From assembly GCA_903837785.1 (NCBI GenBank), contig CAILVY010000036.1, positions 1 through 41,167 of the forward strand: a stretch of DNA of 41,167 nucleotides, in the 5' to 3' direction. Below the pieces are notes generated by a model. The model was not told the DNA's origin. It saw only the letters and a program-made list of their open reading frames with translations, and ran no database searches. The stretch is from Candidatus Hydrogenedentota bacterium. GTDB taxonomy: Bacteria > Hydrogenedentota > Hydrogenedentia > Hydrogenedentales > CAILVY01. Position numbers and translations under genes: made by a program. Shown piece after piece: positions 1 to 8,508 of the stretch (position 1 is the first letter of the stretch; every line of letters begins with the position of its first letter).

Positions 1-1
1 G

Positions 2-3000
2 GATACGCTGGAAGGAAAAACCGTCGAAGAACGTGCCACCTATCTTGTCCTGCTCCGCAAACGCATGAGTGAACAGTTTCCCGTCAACGTCGATACCTTT
101 ACCGACCCACAAAAGGTGTTCATCTCCTTTGGCGTCCGGCGAGGATTCTGGGGACTCAAGGAGGACGCCAGCACGTCGGAATTGGGCATGATTGAAAATG
201 CGCTGCCGTCCGACCGCAAACCGAGCATTGAAGAGTGGAAGCATTATCTCAGCCTGTTCAACGATATAAACGGAAATGGCATCCCGGATGCGACCGACCC
301 GGCGATGGAAGGCGCCCGCTACGATTTGCTCGGGCTTCCCTATGAATTCGCACCATATGACTACTCGGGACTGCTTGGCCTTCGCTCCGGTTCCACCCGC
401 TATCAGGGATTGGTGCCGATCGATCAACCTATTCCGGTCTTTGCGACGGTGGATGAAGCGGCCGCTTTCCTGTCCACAAACCAATACCGGAATTCAGAGA
501 CCGATAAGGCTTCTGTCGACGCAACCATGCTGGACACGGACAAGGACGGCCTGAGCGATGCCACCGAGATCGCCGGATGGGACGTCACCGTCTATGACTT
601 CGCAACTGCCTATGACGATCGGAAAACCGATCCGACTTCCTATCATGTCACAAGCGACCCGTTGAACCCGGACACCGACGGCGACGGATTGACGGATGAC
701 AAGGAATATCTGAACCGACTCGACCCACGTCAACAGGATACGGACTCAGACGGGCTCACCGACTACGAGGAACAGGACGTCTATGGCACGATGGCGAATT
801 GCGTCGATACCGATGAGGACGCGCGCGGGTACACCTTCATATCTTCCATAACCGGAAAGAAGCAATATCAGTATACGATTCCCAAGACCGACCTTTCCGA
901 CGGCGGTGAAGTAGCGGCAAAAACTTCGCCGACAACTTGGGACACGGATGGCGACGGGCGTTCCGACAGGAGCGAATCGATGGATTTCCGCCAGGGTCGC
1001 GTGGCCGACATACCGACGATAAAGGTCTCAAGAGGGCAGGCACAGCCGGAACTGATCATCCTCGACAGCCAGAGGAACACGATCGAGAACATGCAACACG
1101 AACTGACAAGCACCGAAACCACGCATGAAACAAGCACCACGGTTGGATTCGATATTGGCGCGAAAACGAAGGCGGGATTTGGCGGCGCCAAAGCATTCGC
1201 CATGGCGAAGAAGGGGGCGCTTCCGCTCAGCGCCCTGAAGAGCGCCAAGTTGCAGTTGGAAACGTCCGCTTCCTTCAACTTCGAACATTCCGTAACGAAC
1301 AGTACGACAAGCCTGGTCGAGACGATGCACGAAACCATCGAGAGCCACGAACAGGAAATCGGCGGCTTCAAATTGCAGGTTGCGCTGGATGTTACGAACG
1401 AAAGCACAACCCCGCTCAGCTGCACGGTCACGGGTCTTGTCATCAATTGCGTCTATCAAGTGCCTGACGGCACCGTGGAACCGCCGCTCAAACACCTGGA
1501 AATGACGCCGTCAAGCGCCATGTCCGGCTGGGATTTGGGTCCAATCGGGTCAAGCACGAGCGTGCTGGTCGCGGGAACTGAAGAATCCGCAAGCGGCGCC
1601 GAAGAGATTACCAGGGCGATTGCATCTGGCGCTCCCATCATCTTCACCGTCGCCAGATGCACGATGAAAACCTCCGACGGGAGCAATGTCGCCAACGTCA
1701 TGGAAAATGTCGCGCAATCCTGTTGCGATATCCTGATTGATTATGGCCCGTACGACCCCGAGGCCTCCGACTCGCCGACTAACCGCAAACCCTATGGCTG
1801 CTATGTGGCGACTACGGTGCACCCTGACCCAACCACCGGCAAGACGGCAAATGACATTCCCCTTGTTGAAGCCCTGGCGCTAATGAAAATCACCGATTAC
1901 CAGATGGACGCATCCGGGCGGCTGACCCAGTTGAACGGCTGGCCGCCGGTTCCCGACGACCACCCGACGGGACAATGGATCATTAACAGCAGCAGCGATT
2001 CTCTTTATGAGGATACCGCGAATCCGGGTTACTACACCTATGACGCTTTCGACCAGATCCTGTTGGCCGGGGCCAACCCCAATTATGTGTCAAAGCCCGA
2101 TTTCATTCAGATTGTCTGGGTGGAGGACCAGGATAACGACGGCGCGTCCGATGCCCTCGAACTGGCCTACGGTACGTCGGCGACCCTCGCGGATACGGAC
2201 GGAGACGGCCTGGGCGATGGGATGGAGATGAGCGGCATCGTCGCAAACAACAATACGTATTTCACGAACCCGCTCCGCACGGATACCGACGGCGACGGCT
2301 TAAGCGACAAGGTTGAACTGGAGGTCACGCACACCAACCCGACGATCGAAACCAAACGCGCTTTTGATTCGGTCGTTTGTAATGGGACCGATGTTACGGG
2401 TACCTCCATCCAAAGCTGTATGTCTGGGGTTTCTTCAAATATCTACCCCGGCGACTTCAATGGAGACGGGAAAGGCGACTTTCTCGTGCAGCAATATACT
2501 TACGACTCGAGTAATCCGTCTCGGACTTGCCAAATCTACCTCGGAAATGGACAAGGTGTGTTTTCTTCTTGCCATATGTCCGTCGACAATGGGGGCGCAA
2601 CTGCGGACTGGGTCAACCAGAATTTTGTCTATAGCGACCATAAAACGTACGCGGCCATTAAGCGCCAGGTCGGTTGCAACCTCATCATGGGGGATTTCAA
2701 CGGCGATAAAAAGACCGACATTCTCCGCCAGACCACCAATTACTGGGACAACAGTTCCACAGGCACCGGCAACCTGATTCTGTATCTGAGCGACGGAACA
2801 GTGGCAAATGAGAACATGGGTTTTAATCAAACAGGAATTTCGTCTACGGGTGCCGGAACCGAGATCCAAAACCAGTGGCGGTTTGATCCGGGGTGCAACC
2901 TGTATGCCGGCGATTTCAATGGCGACGGTCTCACGGACATTCTCCGGCAGGAACGGGCAGACTGGGACGACGATACAGACATGACGGCTATTGTCTACTA

Positions 3001-3628
3001 TAGTAAGGTAGAAAACAGCCAGGTGACTTTCAACGGCGTCTCGGTGACCTCGACCGGTGCCCTGACCAATCCCCAGGCTGAGCTGAAGACGGACGACGGC
3101 ACGGTCCTCATCCCCGGTGACTATAACGGGGACGGCAGGTGCGATTTCATCCGGCAGGAACGCGGAACCTGGGACGACGATAACGGCAACACCGTCCAGG
3201 TCTATTTCGCCACGACCGAACTGGGTCATTTCCAGGTTGTGCAAATGACCAGCACCGGCTACTACGTCTCGCCGCAAAGCCAACTCCAGTTCGACCCGGG
3301 CTCATACATCATTCCGGGCGATTTCGACGGGGATGGCAAGTGCGACTTCATCCGCCAGGAGCATGCGAACCAAGCCGCCAACGACAATGTGGACACTTTC
3401 CTGGTCTACACCAGCAACGGCGACGGTTCCTTTGTCTGTTCAAACATGGCTACGACGGGGCATTTCCTCAACCCCATGGTGGAGCTCTCGGGTAACGTGT
3501 GCCGGATTGCACCGTTTGATTACGATGGCGACGGGACCTGTGATTTTGTGCGTCAGGCAAGCGCCTCCCCATATCTGAACGGCAGCGACGCGGTATCCAT
3601 CTACTTCTCCTCTTTCGCGGAAGAGTAA
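2..3628 (+). CDS. Secreted Ca-binding (TSP3-like) / FG-GAP repeat protein with a protective-antigen-like middle region, 5'-partial
   Basis: The reading frame is open to the left edge of the window, so the ATG at 65 is probably internal and the N-terminus with any signal peptide is missing. Numbering from that ATG, about residues 157-310 hold acidic repeats such as DTDKDGLSD, DTDGDGLTD and DTDSDGLTD, typical of thrombospondin-3-like calcium-binding loops; more occur near 700-770. Residues about 315-660 contain alternating Ser/Thr-Gly stretches (TTVGFDIGAKTKAGFGG), a VTNESTTPL segment and an IPLVEALALMKITDY segment whose order resembles domain 2 of anthrax protective antigen and binary-toxin B subunits. 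Residues about 795-1165 hold six FG-GAP/VCBS units (DFNGDGxxDxxRQE), likely a beta-propeller. An extracellular adhesin or toxin-like protein is inferred; the repeat classes are certain, the pore-domain likeness is tentative. Confidence 0.8.
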   Translation, partial: DTLEGKTVEERATYLVLLRKRMSEQFPVNVDTFTDPQKVFISFGVRRGFWGLKEDASTSELGMIENALPSDRKPSIEEWKHYLSLFNDINGNGIPDATDPAMEGARYDLLGLPYEFAPYDYSGLLGLRSGSTRYQGLVPIDQPIPVFATVDEAAAFLSTNQYRNSETDKASVDATMLDTDKDGLSDATEIAGWDVTVYDFATAYDDRKTDPTSYHVTSDPLNPDTDGDGLTDDKEYLNRLDPRQQDTDSDGLTDYEEQDVYGTMANCVDTDEDARGYTFISSITGKKQYQYTIPKTDLSDGGEVAAKTSPTTWDTDGDGRSDRSESMDFRQGRVADIPTIKVSRGQAQPELIILDSQRNTIENMQHELTSTETTHETSTTVGFDIGAKTKAGFGGAKAFAMAKKGALPLSALKSAKLQLETSASFNFEHSVTNSTTSLVETMHETIESHEQEIGGFKLQVALDVTNESTTPLSCTVTGLVINCVYQVPDGTVEPPLKHLEMTPSSAMSGWDLGPIGSSTSVLVAGTEESASGAEEITRAIASGAPIIFTVARCTMKTSDGSNVANVMENVAQSCCDILIDYGPYDPEASDSPTNRKPYGCYVATTVHPDPTTGKTANDIPLVEALALMKITDYQMDASGRLTQLNGWPPVPDDHPTGQWIINSSSDSLYEDTANPGYYTYDAFDQILLAGANPNYVSKPDFIQIVWVEDQDNDGASDALELAYGTSATLADTDGDGLGDGMEMSGIVANNNTYFTNPLRTDTDGDGLSDKVELEVTHTNPTIETKRAFDSVVCNGTDVTGTSIQSCMSGVSSNIYPGDFNGDGKGDFLVQQYTYDSSNPSRTCQIYLGNGQGVFSSCHMSVDNGGATADWVNQNFVYSDHKTYAAIKRQVGCNLIMGDFNGDKKTDILRQTTNYWDNSSTGTGNLILYLSDGTVANENMGFNQTGISSTGAGTEIQNQWRFDPGCNLYAGDFNGDGLTDILRQERADWDDDTDMTAIVYYSKVENSQVTFNGVSVTSTGALTNPQAELKTDDGTVLIPGDYNGDGRCDFIRQERGTWDDDNGNTVQVYFATTELGHFQVVQMTSTGYYVSPQSQLQFDPGSYIIPGDFDGDGKCDFIRQEHANQAANDNVDTFLVYTSNGDGSFVCSNMATTGHFLNPMVELSGNVCRIAPFDYDGDGTCDFVRQASASPYLNGSDAVSIYFSSFAEE

Positions 3629-3837
3629 AGGACTCGGCACGCTCCGCGTGGCGCAAGGGGCTTGAACGGTTAGAATGTTCTGGTCCTCAAGTTCTGCGGC
3701 TGACGGCGGCGGGACTGGATCACTGCAATTACAAGAACTGCTCCGATTGGATATGCGTTCATCCCCTGTCCCCAGATACAGGGTTAACGCAGCCCGCGTC
3801 TTGGCAAAAAGGAAGAATAACGTATGGACGGAAAGTT

Positions 3838-5598
3838 ATGAAACATTACAAGAAGATATTGGGGTTCATATTGTTGCTCCCTCTCGTGGGCTGTCCTCCA
3901 AGTACATGCGAGATTTCACCTGGATGGCCCATTGCCAGCGAGGTCTTTACCACAGCGCAACAACAGATCCTTCCCGTGGCACTCCCGGCGGACACACCCC
4001 TCCTCGACCCCGCACAGATAGCCCTCTACGCGCAATACGGGTACAGCGACTGGATAAAGGGCGAAGGAACAAATTACGGCCAGGTTGAGACGCTGTCGTA
4101 CGACAAACGCACCGACCTTGCGCCAGGCTATTCCGGCGCTCCCAATGCGGCACGCCTGTTGTCGTTCTTCTCGCTGAGCGACATTCACATTTCGGACAAA
4201 GAATCACCGGCCCAGCCCCTTCTTGTGGGCTGGTCTGCAAAGTTCGGAGCAACGGGTGCGTGCAGTTCGGCGTATTCGCCCGCCATTGTTGCCACAACGC
4301 AAGTCCTCGACGCGGCGGTCCAAACGATCAACGCCCTGAACAAACAGACCCCCTTTGATTTCGGCATCTCCCTCGGCGACGACGTCAATAACTGCCAGTA
4401 CAATGAACTGCGTTGGTTTATCGACGTTATGGATGGTAAATTCATCACGCCGAGCTCCGGTGCCCATGACGGGAGCTTTTCGATAGACTATCAGCGCCCC
4501 TACAAGGCTGCGGGGCTCGAGAAGAACATCCCATGGTATCAGGTTATCGGAAATCATGATCAGTTCTGGATGGGTTCGGCGTACGAGAACGCAAAGACAA
4601 TGGAAGCCCATATCGGAAATACCGTCATCAATATTGCCAACGACCCCAATCCTTCTTCGGAAGGTGTTAATTCACACGGCGCATATATGGGGGTCGTCGA
4701 TGGCTCAACGCCGTATGGCGATGTCATCAAAGCAGGACCGGAGGAAGACTTCGCTGTGCCCCCAACGGTGGTGGCTGATGAAAACCGCCGCTCGCTGGCG
4801 ACCTTTCACTCTTCAAGCCTGAACTGGATGAAGGAATTCTTTGAAACCACATCGCAGCCGGCCGGCCACGGGTTCACGCAAGCATGCATCGACAGCGACT
4901 TTGCCTGCTATTCATTCCAGCCAAAATCAAACGTTCCCCTCAAGATCATCGTTCTCGACGACACCGTCAAGGGGGAGTCACAGCCCAACTATGCCCGCGC
5001 CGAACTGGACCAAGCACGACTGGACTGGCTCGAAGCGGAACTTCAGGAAGGGCAGGACAACAACAAACTCATGATTATCGCAGCCCACATTCCGGTCTAT
5101 CCACAAAAGACTTTCGAGGCCAGTTTGGGCAATATGTCGATCTTTTCCAGCAAATCCGTTGTAAACGACCTCGGACTCCTGGCCATACTGCACGGGTATC
5201 CCAATCTCATCCTGTGGATTTCCGGCCATCGACACATGAACGTCGTTACGCCGCTGCCTTACGACACGTCGGTGGAGGGCCAGGGCCCCGAAAACAGCTT
5301 CTGGGAAGTGGAGACGGCCTCCCTGCGTGATTTCCCGCAACAATTCCGCGCATTCGACATCCGCCGCAACGCAGACAACACGCTTTCCATCTTTGTCACC
5401 GATGTGGATCCCGCCGTCACTGGTGATTCGCCCGCCGCAAAATCGCGGGGCTACGCGCTCGCCAGTTCGCGCATATTTGGCGCCACCGCAGCGACACTGG
5501 CGAAAACAGATTCCGGCGCATATAACGCGGAACTCGTCAAACAACTGACGCCGCAAATGCAAAACGTCATTGCCAATAGCGGGACGCCACTTGACTGA
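3838..5598 (+). CDS. Lipoprotein metallophosphoesterase, TIGR03768 (RPA4764)-like
   Basis: The protein has 586 residues. A lipoprotein signal ends in LVGC (Cys19), so it is probably anchored in a membrane facing the periplasm or outside. Calcineurin-like phosphoesterase motifs follow in order: SDIHISD (about 113), LGDDVNN (about 178), GNHDQFW (about 238), AAHIPVY (about 416) and SGHRHMN (about 461), giving the residues expected for a two-metal site. Wording such as YNELRWFIDVMDG and GNHDQFWMG matches what I recall of the TIGR03768 family. The substrate is unknown; a phosphodiester or phosphomonoester is expected from the fold. A GGAAAG Shine-Dalgarno lies just upstream of the ATG. It follows the giant repeat protein by 209 bp on the same strand and may be co-transcribed with it. 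Confidence 0.85.
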   Translation: MKHYKKILGFILLLPLVGCPPSTCEISPGWPIASEVFTTAQQQILPVALPADTPLLDPAQIALYAQYGYSDWIKGEGTNYGQVETLSYDKRTDLAPGYSGAPNAARLLSFFSLSDIHISDKESPAQPLLVGWSAKFGATGACSSAYSPAIVATTQVLDAAVQTINALNKQTPFDFGISLGDDVNNCQYNELRWFIDVMDGKFITPSSGAHDGSFSIDYQRPYKAAGLEKNIPWYQVIGNHDQFWMGSAYENAKTMEAHIGNTVINIANDPNPSSEGVNSHGAYMGVVDGSTPYGDVIKAGPEEDFAVPPTVVADENRRSLATFHSSSLNWMKEFFETTSQPAGHGFTQACIDSDFACYSFQPKSNVPLKIIVLDDTVKGESQPNYARAELDQARLDWLEAELQEGQDNNKLMIIAAHIPVYPQKTFEASLGNMSIFSSKSVVNDLGLLAILHGYPNLILWISGHRHMNVVTPLPYDTSVEGQGPENSFWEVETASLRDFPQQFRAFDIRRNADNTLSIFVTDVDPAVTGDSPAAKSRGYALASSRIFGATAATLAKTDSGAYNAELVKQLTPQMQNVIANSGTPLD

Positions 5599-5749
5599 CA
5601 TCGATCTAAAGACAATAGGCAGACAAAGCTCCGTCTGGTTTTCACCGTTTTGGCGAAGGCGAATCCCGGGTTGGGCCCTTCATTGTTGAGTTTGAAAGCT
5701 GCCGCCATAGGGCGAACCTATGCCTTACACCTAAGGGAAGAACAGGTGA

Positions 5750-6028
5750 AACTCCGAAACTTCCACGAAAAGTATCGCTAAACGATTAGCAGTCAAAGGA
5801 AGAAATGGATGGCGTCCCGTTTGTGGCTCAATTAAGTACTTTTCGGGAGAGTTCCTCTTCTCGCTTAAATCCAACAAGCCCAATGCCTTACGCTTCAATC
5901 CAATCCAGATTGCAGAATGGCTGGACGAACTTTGCCGCAGGAAATCAGGCGTTCCCAGGGACAAGGTCGAGAGGTTGTCGGAAGACTTGGGCGTAGTTAG
6001 GGTATTTCTCTCTCTAGCTTCACCGTGA
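5750..6028 (+). pseudogene. Remnant of a small protein with a ParB-like helix-turn-helix
   Basis: One plus-strand frame from just after a TGA at 5747 to a TGA at 6026 translates to a protein-like sequence without a usable start codon. Its second half (RFNPIQIAEWLDEL, then RDKVERLSEDLGVVRVFLSL) fits the helix-turn-helix of ParB/KorB-type DNA-binding proteins. The absence of a start and the broken upstream frame suggest a decayed gene, perhaps from a mobile element. The rest of the 470-bp stretch between the metallophosphoesterase and the protease shows nothing else I can support. Confidence 0.35.
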
Positions 6029-6070
6029 AGGAGAACAAGACATCGATCCGGAGTCTTCGAGGCTACCCTG

Positions 6071-7597
6071 CTACTCCCACACGGCAATCAGCACGGTTGA
6101 GTTGCGAATCTTCTCAACTGCGATTTCCTGACTGCGACAATCGGCAGTTCCTTTCACGATGGCGGAGTAGACTTCCGGCTGAGTCTGAAGAAACGCTAGA
6201 ACATAATTCGCCTTTATCGCGTAGTTGATGTTCTGTGCGCGCGCACCAACCGATTGAATGAACTTACCTTCATTAATCATGGCAGCGACCACCCCTACGA
6301 CATCGCCCGAGGCGGTAAAGAGCGGTCCACCAGAGTTTCCTGGCTGTACGGATGCGTCGATTTGGAAGCAGCGCACATCGTCGTGAAGACCAGCGGTGGC
6401 ACTTATCACGCCGGTGGTGACTTTGGGTGAGAACCCCTGTATTTGAGGTACGGGAAATCCCAACGTCAAGACATTCTGGCCAAGCTTTGCTGTCTCTTCT
6501 GCCAAGAATGTCACGGGGCTGCTTTCGCCCTCTATCTTTAGCAAGGCCAAGTCGGTACTTGGGTCCGATGCCATTAACGTTGCCCTGGCGGATTGCCGTT
6601 TGGCTGTGTATACCATGATGGCTCCACCTTTCGAGACAACATGGTCATTGGTCAGGATATGTCCATTCTTCGTTACGAAGAATCCTGTGCCCGAGCAAAT
6701 GGGGTCCGAGGGTTGCCTCTCCTTAACGGGTTCTTCTGGTGTTGGTTGTTTCGGAGCAACGTCATAAAGACCCAATATCTTGCGAACCAATGCAATGGCT
6801 ATCTCTAGGTCCATCGTGTAAGCATCGACGGTACTGACGCCGTACCCTCTCGTTTCGTATGTATGCGTCCCGCACCAAAACATGTCGGCGCGGCATACTT
6901 CTCGATCAGCTATTCTCGTATTCGAACTGTCTACCCAATAGAACAAATCCGGCAGAAAGTAATCGGCTTCCTGTGTTTCGTAGTTCCATCGAGCCATAGC
7001 ACATAATGAACCCTCCGGAAGAGACTGCACAACTTTGAATTGCAGATTCTTGTAAGACTTCGCAAGAATGGCTTCTTTCGCCTGACTAATGAATTCCTCC
7101 TCGCGACTCATCTTATTCTCTTGGTCTGTTTTCGGAAGGACTTTGGGCACGACAGTCTTCGGTAACGGTTCGTTCCCGTGCTCAATATTAGGGGTACGCT
7201 CTCTAATTTCTGGTGAGGCTTCAGCGTCATCTTCTCTCTGGGCTGGTCTGGGAATTGGAGTCAACACCTCAATCGGGTTGTCCCTTGGTTGGGTCCTCAC
7301 TGATTCATTTAGGTCTTGCTGCATCTCGGACTCGCGCCTGTTGCTCTTCCATTGCCCCAGTAGAGCCTTTCTCGCAGCGACATCTTTTAGAAGAACAACA
7401 TTCGACGCTTTGCCGCTTACCTTTTCAACAAGAAGGGTTGAGCCATCAGAAGGAATTAGAACATAGTACATCGTGTCGCTTTGCCGGATGTATACGCCAT
7501 CGTACTTGTGACCATCTACGGTTATCGTGTCTGCTACGCAAAGTTGGAGGAATGCGATGGCACACAGAAGGAGCAACAAACCGATTCTGTTTCGCAT
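6071..7597 (-). CDS. Exported trypsin-like serine protease (S1C/HtrA-like catalytic domain)
   Basis: The product has 508 residues with a clear signal peptide (MRNRIGLLLLLCAIAFLQLC, then VADTI). Residues about 25-85 form a small beta-rich region and about 85-170 a charged, probably disordered linker. Residues about 170-280 form a segment I do not recognise. The C-terminal 200 residues are a chymotrypsin-fold protease with motifs GTGFFVTKNGHILTNDHVV, STDLALLKI and PGNSGGP; the triad reads as His318, Asp349 and Ser422. No PDZ domain follows, unlike DegP, so a quality-control role is less certain; processing of exported proteins is a reasonable guess. The start is supported by AGGGGAG upstream of the ATG. 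The gene is less GC-rich than the right-hand part of the window. Confidence 0.85.
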   Translation of the reverse strand: MRNRIGLLLLLCAIAFLQLCVADTITVDGHKYDGVYIRQSDTMYYVLIPSDGSTLLVEKVSGKASNVVLLKDVAARKALLGQWKSNRRESEMQQDLNESVRTQPRDNPIEVLTPIPRPAQREDDAEASPEIRERTPNIEHGNEPLPKTVVPKVLPKTDQENKMSREEEFISQAKEAILAKSYKNLQFKVVQSLPEGSLCAMARWNYETQEADYFLPDLFYWVDSSNTRIADREVCRADMFWCGTHTYETRGYGVSTVDAYTMDLEIAIALVRKILGLYDVAPKQPTPEEPVKERQPSDPICSGTGFFVTKNGHILTNDHVVSKGGAIMVYTAKRQSARATLMASDPSTDLALLKIEGESSPVTFLAEETAKLGQNVLTLGFPVPQIQGFSPKVTTGVISATAGLHDDVRCFQIDASVQPGNSGGPLFTASGDVVGVVAAMINEGKFIQSVGARAQNINYAIKANYVLAFLQTQPEVYSAIVKGTADCRSQEIAVEKIRNSTVLIAVWE

Positions 7598-7676
7598 GTC
7601 TTTAACTCCCCTCTCACCCCTATATTATGACGACCAGATACCAAGGCGTCAACACTCTCAACACGTCTAATTAAGT

Positions 7677-8006
7677 CTATGTGGGTTTGTAAGGTCCAGG
7701 CTTCCGAGCGAATCGTGAAGGCTTAACTCCTATTCCGTATCCGGTTGAATAGCAGCGCGGAATTACATCGTACGCTTGCACGGCTTGTTCGACACTTGCA
7801 AGAATGGGCAATGAACAGATGGAAGCCCATGTACCGAACGCTTCGTTTAGCACGAATCTACGTACCAACGCACCCAGAATTAGCGTATCTGCTTGAAACG
7901 GAGGGACTTGCGCCACAACATCAGATGTACAAGCATTCGTTCTTAGCGAAACAAGAAAAACGACAAAAACAGCCGCAAAGCAGGGGATAAACACCTCTCT
8001 AAACAT
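7677..8006 (-). CDS. Small hypothetical protein with an N-terminal membrane or signal segment
   Basis: About 109 residues from the ATG at 8006. It begins MFREVFIPCFAAVFVVFLVSL, a signal peptide or single membrane segment, followed by a roughly 80-residue tail with two cysteines and no domain I recognise. The same frame stays open upstream, with another ATG at 8102 that would give 141 residues; that extension (ERWKDLERTAATVLGGRRII) is unlike a secreted protein's start and looks like part of another gene. A GAGAG lies seven bases before the inner ATG, so I chose that start. It is uncertain whether the gene is functional. Confidence 0.4.
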   Translation of the reverse strand: MFREVFIPCFAAVFVVFLVSLRTNACTSDVVAQVPPFQADTLILGALVRRFVLNEAFGTWASICSLPILASVEQAVQAYDVIPRCYSTGYGIGVKPSRFARKPGPYKPT

Positions 8007-8159
8007 TCCGACGCTCTCGAACAAATCCCACCGTCTGATGATTCTTCGACCGCCCAGGACTGTCGCCGCCGTGCGTTCAAGGTCTTTCCAGCGCTCGCCC
8101 ATTACCGGGACTCTCTGGCGCGGCGGGCGGCATGGACAAGCCAGCTTTCCCGACCGCTT
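8007..8159 (-). pseudogene. Possible Holliday-junction-resolvase-like N-terminal remnant
   Basis: Read in frame with the downstream small gene, this stretch gives GERWKDLERTAATVLGGRRIIR. That resembles the first helix and turn of phage-type endonuclease/resolvase proteins (W-K-x-x-E-R-x-x-A-x-x-L-G-G-R-R). No catalytic Asp/Glu-x-Lys core follows, so if the likeness is right this is only a leftover fragment. Confidence 0.22.
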
Positions 8160-8163
8160 TCAA

Positions 8164-8325
8164 TCAAGAGGCGGGCACAGCCACGAATGCCACAGTTTCG
8201 ATCATGCTCTCGAAGTCGCCGCTTCGCTGGGCGTCGGCCACCTCGCGGAGGGCACAGTCCAACTCGAAGGCGAGAGACCCTGCGAGGCGGTCATAGCGGA
8301 CGGCTGGGTGGGATTGGGTGATCAT
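8164..8325 (-). CDS. 53-aa hypothetical protein, last gene of the element's replication operon
   Basis: A short ORF from ATG (8323-8325) to TGA (8164-8166) encodes MITQSHPAVRYDRLAGSLAF and continues with an acidic, helical middle (FELDCALREVADA) to a VAFVAVPAS end. It has an exact AAGGAG Shine-Dalgarno at 8335-8340, nine bases before the ATG, on the same strand as the upstream ATPase gene. This is good evidence that it is translated. I recognise no family. Small proteins at this position in integrative elements are often regulators or replication accessories, but that is only context. Confidence 0.6.
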   Translation of the reverse strand: MITQSHPAVRYDRLAGSLAFELDCALREVADAQRSGDFESMIETVAFVAVPAS

Positions 8326-8438
8326 GGTTCTATGCTCCTTGAATCGGCACGGGGATCAGGACAGGCAGCGGGGGTACACGGGGGCGTAACAAAGTGAAGC
8401 CCCGTACCCCTGCCAACTGTCCCCGTGGGGTTCTGGGT

Positions 8439-8483
8439 GTGGTGGGTAGTAGGTTTCTCTAAGGGAATCGTACTACCCACCAC
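8439..8483. repeat. Perfect 13-bp inverted repeat, 19-nt loop
   Basis: GTGGTGGGTAGTA at 8439-8451 is exactly complementary to TACTACCCACCAC at 8471-8483. It sits between the ATPase gene and the 53-aa gene. Neither side has a T-run, so it is not a standard intrinsic terminator; an RNA-processing hairpin, an attenuator or a protein-binding or origin site are possible. Confidence 0.7.
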
Positions 8484-8508
8484 GGGATTTGAAGTGCTAA
8501 TTGTGCGT

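Noticed and set aside
3675..4088. Plus-strand 137-aa ORF
   Set aside because: Overlaps the start of the metallophosphoesterase in another frame, Arg/Pro-rich, no supporting ribosome site.
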